Assembly (NCBI GenBank): GCA_016720925.1
Contig: JADKJR010000025.1
Coordinates: forward strand, 1 to 64,000
Direction of reading: 5' to 3'
Length of the DNA: 64,000 nt
From: Betaproteobacteria bacterium
GTDB lineage: Bacteria > Pseudomonadota > Gammaproteobacteria > Burkholderiales > Usitatibacteraceae
The notes beneath the pieces are model-generated. The model searched no databases, was not told where the DNA came from, and saw only the letters and a program-made list of their open reading frames with translations. The position numbers and the translations under genes were made by a program. This document shows positions 29,539 through 37,830 of this stretch, in pieces. Positions within the stretch are counted from its first letter, which is position 1, and each line of letters begins with the position of its first letter.

Positions 29539-30999
29539 TCAATCGACGCGATAATTAGGCGCTTCTTTGGTGATCTGCACATCGTGCACGTGCGACTCAC
29601 GAATGCCGGCAGACGTGATTTCGACAAACTGTGCATTCTTGTGCATTTCGTCGATGGTTTTGCAGCCCAGGTAGCCCATGCTGGAACGCAATCCGCCCGT
29701 TAACTGATGCACGACACCCAGCATGCTGCCCTTGTACGCCACGCGACCCTCCACGCCTTCCGGCACAAACTTGTCGGCATTGTTTTGCGGATCCTGGAAA
29801 TACCGATCCGAAGATCCTTTTTGCATCGCGGCCACCGAACCCATACCGCGATAGCTCTTGTACGAACGCCCTTGATAGAGCTCGGTCTCGCCGGGCGCCT
29901 CTTCCGTGCCAGCAAACATCCCGCCGAGCATCACCGTCGAGGCACCCGCTGCCAGCGCTTTCGCCATGTCGCCTGAAAAGCGAATCCCGCCATCGGCGAT
30001 GCAGGGAATGCCATGTTTCGCCAGCGCCGCCGTGACGTCGGCAATGGCCGTGATTTGCGGCACGCCCACTCCCGCGACAATGCGCGTGGTGCAGATCGAG
30101 CCTGGCCCAATACCGACTTTCACGCAATCCGCACCATGATCCATGAGTGCCAGCGCCGCAGCGGCGGTGGCAATGTTGCCGCCGATCACGTCGACTTGCG
30201 GAAAATGTTTCTTCACCCATTTGACGCGGTTCATCACATTTTTCGAATGCCCGTGCGCGGTATCGACCACGATGACATCAACGCCAGCTTCCACCAGCAA
30301 TTCAACGCGCTGGTCCGTGCCTTCGCCAATGCCGACCGCGGCGCCAACACGCAGGCGACCCATGTCATCTTTGCAGGCAAAAGGATGTTCGCTCGATTTC
30401 AGCACGTCCTTCACCGTGATGAGGCCGCGTAACTCAAAGGCTTTGTTCACCACCAGCACGCGCTCCAGTCGATGCTTGTGCATCAGCGCGAGTGCTTCTT
30501 CGCGGGTCGTTCCTTCTTTCACCGTCACCAGCCTGGACTTCGGCGTCATGACGTTCTTGACTGGTTGATCCAGCTTTGTCTCGAAGCGCAGATCGCGGTT
30601 GGTGACGATGCCCACCACCTTCTTGCCGACGAGCACCGGAAGTCCCGAGAAATTATGTTTGCGGGTCAACGCGATCACATCGCGGACACTCATATCCGGC
30701 GTGACCGTAATTGGATCCTTGACCACCCCACTCTCAAATCGCTTCACCCGCAGAACTTCGGCCGCCTGCATTTGTCCGGTCATGTTCTTGTGAATGATAC
30801 CGATGCCACCCTCCTGCGCCAGCGCAATCGCAAGGCGCGACTCCGTGACGGTATCCATCGCCGCGGACAGCAGCGGGATATTCAGGCCGATTTTGGCGGT
30901 CAGACGGGTTTGAAGGGAAACGTCGCGGGGAAGAACAGCAGAATGCGCGGGGATCAACAGCACATCATCAAAGGTCAGGGCTTTTTTGACGACTTTCAC
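29539..30999 (-). CDS. guaB: IMP dehydrogenase
   Basis: 486 residues, intact; oxidises IMP to XMP with NAD, the committed step to GMP. The TIM barrel begins LTFDDVLLIPAHS. Two CBS domains lie at about residues 95-205 (VTPDMSVRDVIAL, MTPKSRLVTV). The catalytic Cys is in KVGIGPGSICTTR, and the flap region SYRGMGSV and the SEHPFACKDD substrate loop are present. Three genes (isochorismatase-like, GST, MFS) separate it from guaA, all on the same strand with small gaps. Confidence 0.97.
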   Translation of the reverse strand: MKVVKKALTFDDVLLIPAHSAVLPRDVSLQTRLTAKIGLNIPLLSAAMDTVTESRLAIALAQEGGIGIIHKNMTGQMQAAEVLRVKRFESGVVKDPITVTPDMSVRDVIALTRKHNFSGLPVLVGKKVVGIVTNRDLRFETKLDQPVKNVMTPKSRLVTVKEGTTREEALALMHKHRLERVLVVNKAFELRGLITVKDVLKSSEHPFACKDDMGRLRVGAAVGIGEGTDQRVELLVEAGVDVIVVDTAHGHSKNVMNRVKWVKKHFPQVDVIGGNIATAAAALALMDHGADCVKVGIGPGSICTTRIVAGVGVPQITAIADVTAALAKHGIPCIADGGIRFSGDMAKALAAGASTVMLGGMFAGTEEAPGETELYQGRSYKSYRGMGSVAAMQKGSSDRYFQDPQNNADKFVPEGVEGRVAYKGSMLGVVHQLTGGLRSSMGYLGCKTIDEMHKNAQFVEITSAGIRESHVHDVQITKEAPNYRVD

Positions 31000-31218
31000 G
31001 TTTTTGACTCCGACAAAATCAGCATTATACGCGAGCCGGATTTACCTTCAAAATCGGGCGCACAATGCTCATATTCGGTTGACGCGAAGGATATTTACGA
31101 TTACCTTAGCGAATCTAGGCGAAGTTCTTTGGCTAACCCGTTGACAATAAATATACTTTTGGCTGTTTTTCCAGATTTTTTCGCAAAAATTGGCGCAAAA
31201 TACCGCAAAGGGGCTGGT

Positions 31219-31557
31219 TTGGCGGTGGCAAGCATGGGTTTGCTCGGTTTGGTCGGCGGTTGTGTCGCCCCCGAGCCACCCAAAGCAACACCGATCGCAC
31301 CGATTGTCATCGTCCCGGTCGCCAAACCAATTGAACTGACGGCGGAAGCGGATTCCGCACTGAAGGCCGCCGAGCAGAGCGTTATTGAAGCGCGGGTAAA
31401 GCGTGCATTGTGGACCGCTGCCGTTGAGCACCTGAACAAAGCGCGTGCAGCCGCGCAAATACTGGATAGCAGCGCGACCCTTGTGCACGCAAAGGAAGTG
31501 GTGGCGCTATGCGCACTTTCAATCAAACAAACGGCGCTACCGCCGGTCAAGTGGTAA
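31219..31557 (+). CDS. Putative small lipoprotein
   Basis: About 110 residues. A lipobox-like LLGLVGGC is followed by VAPEPPKATPIAPIVIVP and a helical domain (ADSALKAAEQSVIEARVKRALWTAAVEHLNKARAAA). AAAGGGG at 31208-31213 suits the TTG at 31219; an ATG at 31234 is the alternative, but would leave almost no signal sequence. The frame is open far upstream, so a longer N-terminus (with KYRK as the charged region) is also possible. No family recognised. It begins a plus-strand run leading to the FimV-like gene. Confidence 0.5.
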   Translation: MAVASMGLLGLVGGCVAPEPPKATPIAPIVIVPVAKPIELTAEADSALKAAEQSVIEARVKRALWTAAVEHLNKARAAAQILDSSATLVHAKEVVALCALSIKQTALPPVKW

Positions 31558-31588
31558 ATACCTGAACATGTTGCAAGGAGTGGTCCAC

Positions 31589-32056
31589 ATGAAATCCCCG
31601 ATTCAATTATTCATTGCCATCGCTATTTTGCTGGCGACCGCGACTGTCGCGGCACAGGTCTACAAGTGGGTAGACAAGGATGGCCAAGTGCAATACAGCG
31701 ATGCGCCACCTCCGCCGGGGTCGTCGAAGGCCGAGGCGAAGAAAGTTGAGACCAGTGCGCCGGTGGCATCAACCGCCAACACGCCCGCGAAAACTCTGCA
31801 GGATCGCGCCAAGGACTATGACAAACGCCGCACCGACGTGGCGGACAGTGCCAAGAAAGCGGAAGCAACACGAAAAAATGACGAAATCGCCGAAGAGAAC
31901 TGCAAATCGGCCCGCGCCGGCTTGCGCGATCTGGAGAGCGGACGGCCGATTCGCCGTACCAACGAAAAGGGCGAGATCAACGTCATGACCGAAGAAGAGC
32001 GTGAAGCCGAACTTACCAAGGTACGCGCCGCGGCCGCCGCATCATGTAAAGCCTGA
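31589..32056 (+). CDS. DUF4124-domain periplasmic protein
   Basis: 155 residues. ATG 31589 follows AAGGAG at the right distance. The signal peptide ends TATVAAQ. The DUF4124 motif VYKWVDKDGQVQYSDAPPPPG comes directly after it. A charged coiled-coil region (AKDYDKRRTDVADSAKKAEATRK) and a C-terminal part, NCKSARAGLRDLESG to EREAEL, complete it. Common in beta- and gammaproteobacteria; function unknown, thought to be envelope-related. Confidence 0.85.
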   Translation: MKSPIQLFIAIAILLATATVAAQVYKWVDKDGQVQYSDAPPPPGSSKAEAKKVETSAPVASTANTPAKTLQDRAKDYDKRRTDVADSAKKAEATRKNDEIAEENCKSARAGLRDLESGRPIRRTNEKGEINVMTEEEREAELTKVRAAAAASCKA

Positions 32057-32107
32057 TGCATGCGTCGTTGTATTCATGCCTTGAAGAAGTTTCGCGAGCG
32101 TGATGCA

Positions 32108-34184
32108 ATGGTTTTTGATGGCTTCAATGGACTGGTCAGGACGCTGGTTCTTTCCAGCATCTTCATACCGTTTGCAAGTGCGCAGAATCCGGTATTGGGC
32201 GACATTGAGGTGCGCTCATTCCTCGGCGAGCCACTGAATCTGCGGGTTGCGCTCGCCGCCTCAACGTCACCCGATAGCGGCGGAATTTGCCAATCCGTCA
32301 TCGAAAATGATCGGCACGAAAACGCGCTGCGGCGTAAAGATCTGATCCTGACGATGGTGGAACTGCGCAGTTCGCGTTACCTGCAAATCCGCAGCCATCA
32401 TGCGTACAACGAGCCGGTTGCGCGATTTTCGATACGCATCGGCTGTCCCGGCGAACCAGCGTTCGATCGGGATTTCACGGTACTGCTTGATCCGCCGCCG
32501 TTCATCGCGCCGCCTGTAGTGTCGATGGCAACGGAAGCGCGCACGCGCCCGGTTTCGCCGCCCACTTCGATGACGCGGGGTAAATCAGGCAAGCCACGTG
32601 GCATTGAAGGCACACGACCACTAAGAAACGCCGCAGCCGTTGCTGTACCGGCAGCCCCTGCAGGAAACGCAAGCGCGGCAACCAACGCAGCACGATCTTC
32701 AGCCATCGCCGCCACCTGGGCCGCGGCCAAAGCTGCCGCCAGAGCTGAAACCGCCGTCCGCGGCGAAGGCTTCTCATTGCGCCTTTCCGGCTCGCCAATA
32801 GACCTGTCTCGAAGCCGCAACGTATCCGAAGCGCAACGCCGGCAGTTGCGCGAAAGACAACTCATGCTCGATGCGGATGATCAGGTCGCGGCACTGCTGT
32901 CACTGAAGAACACGGTGAAGCAGATGGAACAGCGCCTCAATGAAATACATTTGAAACAGACCGCGGAACTGCCGATTCGGTCCGCGGCGCCCGCTTCATC
33001 CGGCGCGGCACCGGCAGCGACTATCACGCAAACACCAACTGAAGCGGTGCCTCCCGCCGCCGCCGAGCCGGCCGCACCCGTCGCCACGCCAGCAGCCCGC
33101 CCAATCGAGAAACCCATCCGCCCGAGGGAATCGATCGCCGACAAGATTATCGGCTATCTCACGTCGCCGCTGGCCTTGGGGGGAATCGTCGTTGTACTGC
33201 TTGCGATGCTGGTGTCCCGGGCCTGGTCGCGCCGCGATGGCAAATCGAAAAAAATCCGCAATTCCGTCGCGACGAGTGCGCAACGCTCCAGCGCAGCGAC
33301 GGCAGAATCCACACAGGGCAAATCCACGGGGCGGGTTCGGACGACGCCGCATTCGATGATTGGGAGAATGAAGAAGTTGGCGACACCCCTTCGACGGAGC
33401 AACCAGCCGGCGACGCCCATTTTCGAACAGTACACGGCGTGCCCGACGAACTGACCGAGATTTGGCAGGCCGATATGGCGGCGGGTCGTGGCACTGTCGG
33501 GGCCAGGATCGACACTCACCACCAAGTGGATGCACCGGTCGTTTTCGACGACACGCCGGCAAGCTACGAACTCGATGCGAATACCGCGACCGCCGTCGAT
33601 TTTCTGGTTGGGATGGACGAGAAGCTCCCCGAGGATAGAGTGCGGCGCCTGCAGGTACATGCACGAGCGCTCCCGAGCTGAAAAGCAATACGGTTTCGAT
33701 CGACGATGCCGATTCGGTCATCACGGCGGCGCGGCTCTATTACGAAGAAGGCGACAAGGGCAACGGCCGCGAAAAGGCCAGCGAACTGCTCACCTTCGCG
33801 GTGGAAGAACGCCCGCAGGAAATCCGTTTCTGGCTGGCCCAGTTCGAGATCTTTCGCCTCGAAAACATGGCCGCCGAATTCCACGAATTGGCCGGTAAAT
33901 TCCATGTATTGTTCAGCCATACTGCGGCGTGGCCAAAGGTGCGCCATGTCGGCCACGAGCTAGACCCCGGCAATCCCCTGTTTGCGGCCAGCGGCAGCCC
34001 GCTGCTGGCGGGAGAAACGCGTTTTGACCCGATTGCCGAAAACTGGCTCAATGCCCCCATGGACTTTACCTCTGACGCATTGATGTCCGACCTGCGCCTG
34101 GCATTGCTGGATGATCACGGCGTCAGTCGCGCTGACTTTGAATCCATCACGGCCCGTTTCGCGACTGCCGACGGATCGGCGTAA
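32108..34184 (+). CDS. FimV/HubP-like polar membrane protein (indels)
   Basis: About 690 residues. The signal peptide (IFIPFASA) is followed by the FimV N-terminal signature GDIEVRSFLGEPLNLRVAL. After a Pro/Ala-rich region and a short coiled coil (VAALLSLKNTVKQMEQRLNEIH) comes one membrane segment (LALGGIVVVLLAMLVS). The cytoplasmic part is acidic and ends in a TPR-like domain (AARLYYEEGDKGNGREKASELL to NAPMDFTSDALMSDLRL). FimV-type proteins organise type IV pili, polarity and cyclic-di-GMP signalling. Indels near 33335 and 33665 break the frame. The start at 32108 (MVFDGFNGLV) gives a proper signal peptide; 32060 is a longer option. Confidence 0.7.
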
Positions 34185-34202
34185 CAAGTAGCGGCAAAAA
34201 AA

Positions 34203-35872
34203 ATGCAAACAGGCAAGTCACCCGAACACGATTCCCTCCCCATGTCGACAGCGCTGGATGCCCCGGCGCCGCAGACTGGCGCGCAGTGCATGGCACTGAT
34301 TGGAACCGTAAAGGCATTTGCCGATACGCCGGCGCCCATTGCGGCGGAAGCGGTCCGCGAACTGGTTGCATTCGAAAACCGTTTGTATCAAGTCATTCAA
34401 TCCGACAAAGTCGCTTTCTTTGCCATCACCGAAAAAACGGCGGCGGAGCAATTCGCGCATGACCTGCACCTGATGCACAGCGTGGCGGCCAAGACGCTGG
34501 AGACTCTTGTGCAGCGGCGCGGCGAGTGGACCAAAGAAGACGCCGAACCGCTGCTGCAACGCATCGTCGCTTTCGCCCTGTATCACCATGGCGCGGCGAT
34601 AAAGTGGTGCTTCTTCCGCCACGAACCGATCAAGCCCACCCTCTGGCCGGACCTGCATGCGCTCTACAAGTTTGCCGAGAGCCACGGGTTCGCCAACACA
34701 CCGATCGAACTGTTTGCTGTCGAGGCGAAATACGACGTCACCGCGCAGTCGCTGTATTTGCGTGCGTTGATGCTGGAAGTATTGAACACCGGCAGCCTGA
34801 CCGTACCGCAAATTGAAATCGCCGATAAATGGCTGGCGGAGTGGACAACAGAGTACGCGTTCGATGAAACCTACTCGCCGCGTTCGCATGCGCTGTTTGT
34901 CGATCTCAACCTCATGGCAGGCCTGCAACTGGTCACAAGCAGCGCGGCCAAGCCATCCTACCGCTATGCGCGTATCGAAGGCCTGAAAGAGCAGGTCGAG
35001 GCGGTGCGCGCGCAGCTACGCACCGGCAACCCGTATCGCGGCCGCGGTGCATCCGATTCATTCTCGATGGAAGAGCATGTTGCGCTGCTGACGACCATTG
35101 AGCGCCTGTATGCCACACTTTTGCAGGCCAGCGCGTCGCGCATTGAGGTACGCAAACCAGTTGAAAACTTGACGGCGGAAGTACGGCTCGGGTTTAGCGA
35201 GGCACGACGGGCGATGAACAGCGAGGCCGGCAACGTGACCCCGCACATCCCGCCGGCCTGCGGCAACCGGGACCACGCACGCGGAATTTGGCGGCCTCCA
35301 GCTCACCCTGGAAATGCCGGGCCACGGGCAACGCATCGACCGCCATTGAGACATCCGCAGCGACGGTCCCACCGGCATCCGATACGCTCCAGACCCGCTG
35401 GAAAATTCACGACATGAGTTCAAAGGGCATCGGCCTGATCGTGGATCGCGCGACCGGCGATCGCATTAGCGTCGGACAGTTGCTGGCGGTAAAGCCGGAT
35501 GGGTTCGCGTACTTCATGCTCGGCGTGATCGTACGTAAACTGACCCAGCGCACCCAGGACACGCAGGGTGACACGCTGTTGGGCGTTGAAATGCTTTCCT
35601 ATCGCCCATTGCCGATGACCCTTTATCGCTATACCAATGCCCGCGATGCCATGCCCGACCCTGGCAATCCGCCCGTTCCGGCGATTTACCTGCCGGGGCG
35701 CGACCAGGATGGAAAATCCGATGCCCTGGTGCTGCCAAGCGGTGATTTCGGCTTGAAAAACGTATTCAGCCTTCCCACCAAAACCAATAATTTTCGGGTT
35801 CGTATCAATCGCGTATTGCGCAAGGGTGGCGATTGGGTCGGATTGCGGTTTGAGGTGATTGGCAAGAAGTAG
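34203..35872 (+). CDS. Large protein with C-terminal PilZ-like domain (indel)
   Basis: About 556 residues after repair. The first 350 residues are helical and unfamiliar (LVAFENRLYQVIQSDKVAF, WPDLHALYKFAESHG, RLYATLLQASASRIEVRKP). After an indel near 35240 the C-terminal part carries RWKIHDMSSKGIGLIVD, the DxSxxG element of PilZ domains, followed by a beta-rich stretch. PilZ domains bind cyclic di-GMP, but the upstream RxxxR motif is not clear here. It follows the FimV-like gene by 18 bases, so a joint role in pilus or motility signalling is plausible but inferred. Confidence 0.55.
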
Positions 35873-35884
35873 CCAATCTCCACT

Positions 35885-36187
35885 TCACATCTTTCCCGTT
35901 TTATCCGGCGAGCGTTTTGCGTTGGCGCGACGCGCATCTTTCGGGTCGGCTTGCAGTGCACGATAGAACTCGACGCGATCGCCGTCACGCAGCCAATGAT
36001 CGCGGGCACGTACCTTGCCCCATACGCCGACAGCCACCGCGTTCGCCGCAATCGTCGCGATCCCGGGCACCGATTGACATGCGGCATCAATGGCCATCTG
36101 CACGTTCGCGGGTTCCGGCAATTCCACGGCAATTTCGCCTTGCGATTCAGGCTCCGCCCAAGCTACACGCACCCGCAAGACGCTCAC
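35885..36187 (-). CDS. rnfH: RnfH-family ubiquitin-like protein
   Basis: 100 residues. GTG 36187 overlaps the ratA stop (GTGA). The RnfH pattern is clear: LRVRVAWAEPESQGEIAVELP, VGVWGKVRARDHWLRDGDRVEFYRAL, ending in DPKDARRANAK. These are beta-grasp proteins of unknown biochemical role, nearly always encoded next to ratA and smpB. Intact. Confidence 0.9.
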   Translation of the reverse strand: MSVLRVRVAWAEPESQGEIAVELPEPANVQMAIDAACQSVPGIATIAANAVAVGVWGKVRARDHWLRDGDRVEFYRALQADPKDARRANAKRSPDKTGKM

Positions 36188-36624
36188 ACCGGGTCGCCGT
36201 ACAGCGCTTCCGCCCGCGTCACGAAACGTTCGATCATAGTGTTGGCGATCATGCCGAACACGGGACCGACCGCTTTCTCCAGCAACGTACTGGAAAATCC
36301 GTAATCGAGCGTCAGCGACACCTTGCACGCCGAATCCGACAACGCCTGAAATCGCCATTTACCTTCGAGTTCGCTGAATGGCCCTTCACGCAGATTCATT
36401 TGAATCTCGACATTTTCGATTTTGGTGTTTTCGGTCGTGAAGGACTGCCGGATCCCGCGATAGTCGATATGGATGGTCGCCAGCGTTCGCGTCTGATCGC
36501 GCACGGGCGTCTCGGCGCCGCCGCACCATGGCAGGAATTCCGGATAGCGCTCGCAATCGTCCACCAATTCGTACATCTTGGCGGCGGAATAGGGAACAAG
36601 GGCAGATTTTTCGACGTGGGCCAT
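36184..36624 (-). CDS. ratA: RatA-family START-like protein
   Basis: 146 residues, intact. MAHVEKSALVPYSAAKMYELVDDCERYPEFLPWC is the conserved start, and EGPFSELEGKWRF and LDYGFSSTLLEKAVGPVF follow. The family contains the ribosome-association toxin RatA and the coenzyme Q-binding COQ10-like proteins. Whether it acts as a toxin or a quinone-binding protein is not settled by sequence. Divergent from smpB (57 bases apart), as in most proteobacteria. Confidence 0.9.
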   Translation of the reverse strand: MAHVEKSALVPYSAAKMYELVDDCERYPEFLPWCGGAETPVRDQTRTLATIHIDYRGIRQSFTTENTKIENVEIQMNLREGPFSELEGKWRFQALSDSACKVSLTLDYGFSSTLLEKAVGPVFGMIANTMIERFVTRAEALYGDPV

Positions 36625-36680
36625 GGCAATCAGATTCTATCCGACCGGGGCGCAAGCATCCCATGGGATAATTCCGGCTT

Positions 36681-37119
36681 ATGAGCATTGTCGACAACAA
36701 AAAAGCCTTTTTCGATTACTTCATCGAAGAGCGCTACGAAGCGGGCGTCGTACTCCATGGCTGGGAAGTGAGCCATCCGCGCCGGCCGCGCGCAGATCAG
36801 GAAGGTTACGTGATCCTCAAACAGGTGAACTGTCTGATCGGCGCGCATATCTCCGCCCTGCCGGAGGCGTCCACCCACGTCATCCCCGACCCGGTGCGCA
36901 CCCGCAAACTGCTGCTGAAGGCGGATGAAACCAAAGCTCGTCGGCAAGATCGAACAGCGCGGCTACGCTGGTCCCGCTAATCTTCACTACAAGGGCGGGT
37001 TCGTCAAACTCGAAATCGGCCTCGCCAAAGGCAAGAAGCAGCACGACAAGCGCGATGTGGAGAAGGAAAAGGACTGGAAGCGCGAGCAGGAGCAACTGAT
37101 GAAGAAGCGGGTCGGGTAA
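36681..37119 (+). CDS. smpB: SsrA-binding protein (trans-translation), indels
   Basis: Binds tmRNA and brings it to stalled ribosomes. The start MSIVDNKKAFFDYFIEERYEAGVVLHGWEV is typical. After an indel region near 36775 the frame reads EGYVILKQ, then GAHISALPEASTHVIPDPVRTRKLL. After another near 36935 it continues KLVGKIEQRGY, LHYKGGFVKLEIGLAKGKKQHDKRD and the basic tail (EKDWKREQEQLMKKRVG) that enters the decoding site. Length after repair about 147 residues, as expected. An essential-process gene, so the breaks are probably consensus errors. Confidence 0.9.
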
Positions 37120-37149
37120 TTCTTCGTTTTGCGGGATAAAATGACGCAG

Positions 37150-37213
37150 AACGCCATTTGGCGGGGGCTTTCAGGCATTTTTCGGCTTGGAGGGCGCGCC
37201 AGCGCTTGAGGTT
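37150..37213 (+). repeat. Palindromic dispersed element, copy 4
   Basis: AACGCCATTTGGCG at the left, GCGCGCCAGCGCTTGAGGTT at the right, in the same orientation as copies 1 and 5. It lies 30 bases after the smpB stop. Confidence 0.7.
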
Positions 37214-37219
37214 CATGCT

Positions 37220-37382
37220 GGGACTTCTAATAACTCCCCGTCCGTGCTGAGGTATCGAAGCACACCAATGTAAGGCATTGGATTCATTTGCGTCCGGAAT
37301 GCCCTTCGATACGCGCAGCGTACCCTGTCCTGAGGGACTCGAAGGATCAGGGCGAACGGAAATGAGGTTGATAGAAGTACCC
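37220..37382 (-). repeat. MITE-like repeat, copy B
   Basis: Read on the minus strand it opens GGGTACTTCTATCAACCTCA and ends GGGGAGTTATTAGAAGTCCC, with the same internal GGCATTCCG...CGCAAATGAATC and TGCTTCGATACCTCAGCACG as copy A. An extra stretch (CTGATCCTTCGAGTCCCTCA and following) makes it about 30 bases longer. Confidence 0.7.
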
Positions 37383-37434
37383 TTCTGGATGATTCGGCTG
37401 TGCCTGGTCGAGGTGAAGTACATTCCTCATTCCC

Positions 37435-37501
37435 ATCAGCCACCCCAGAATAGAAAGAAGCCACCGCGAGGGTGGCTTTTTTCTATTCTGGGGTGGCTGA
37501 T
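37435..37501. terminator. Bidirectional terminator within a 31-bp inverted repeat
   Basis: GCCACC-GCGAG-GGTGGC is followed by TTTTTTCT on the plus strand and by TTCTTTCT on the minus strand, so both directions could terminate. The dyad extends outward to 31-bp arms (37435-37465 and 37471-37501) with one mismatch, copying the 3' acceptor strand of the adjacent tRNA-His (CAGCCACCCCAGAATAGAAA) to the other side. Confidence 0.8.
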
Positions 37502-37557
37502 GGGGTTCGAACCCACGACAACTGGAATCACAATCCAGGACTCTACCGCTGAGCCAC
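37489..37557 (-). tRNA. tRNA-His (GTG), 5' acceptor strand incomplete
   Basis: Minus strand. D arm GCTCAGCGGTAGAGT, anticodon stem-loop CTGGATTGTGATTCCAG with anticodon GTG, T arm GTGGGTTCGAACCCCAT, acceptor 3' strand CAGCCAC, discriminator C and encoded CCA. The 5' strand should read GTGGCTG plus two linker bases, but only one GTGGCT stands before CAGCGG. Loss of one copy of an original tandem GTGGCTGTGGCTC would explain it exactly. Either the gene is dead or, as in nearby genes, the sequence has a small deletion. Confidence 0.8.
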
Positions 37558-37619
37558 GCTTTCACCATTGACTTGTGTGTCACACAGACGGAATTCGGTG
37601 GGACGTAAAACGGAAACGG

Positions 37620-37645
37620 ATTATACCAAACCCGCACTGTGCGGG
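37620..37645 (-). promoter_or_regulatory. Possible tRNA-His promoter with GC-rich palindrome
   Basis: TATAAT at 37620-37625 (minus strand) stands 63 bases before the tRNA. Just upstream lies the perfect dyad CCCGCAC-T-GTGCGGG (37631-37645). I see no good -35 box, so the -10 assignment is weak; the dyad may instead be a terminator. Confidence 0.35.
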
Positions 37646-37830
37646 CTTGATCTATTTTCTGCGGGCTTGCATCGCGCAAACATGTCGGCGTGATCCTCAC
37701 AAGCCGGGCATCGCATAGTAAGATTTGACCTTGTGGGGTGGATTGCGGATGTTGCGTCACTTGTGCCACCGTTTCCCCTCATCCCCACCCTTCTCCCGGG
37801 GGAGAAGGACTTTATAGGGCCACACCAAAT

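Noticed and set aside
31141..31170. TTGACA at 31141 as a promoter -35 box for the lipoprotein operon
   Set aside because: At 16-18 bases distance I find no acceptable -10 hexamer, so I do not annotate it.
30472..31557. A 361-codon plus-strand frame reading into the lipoprotein
   Set aside because: Its first 250 codons are antisense to guaB. Only the last part, after the ribosome-binding site near 31210, is likely to be translated.
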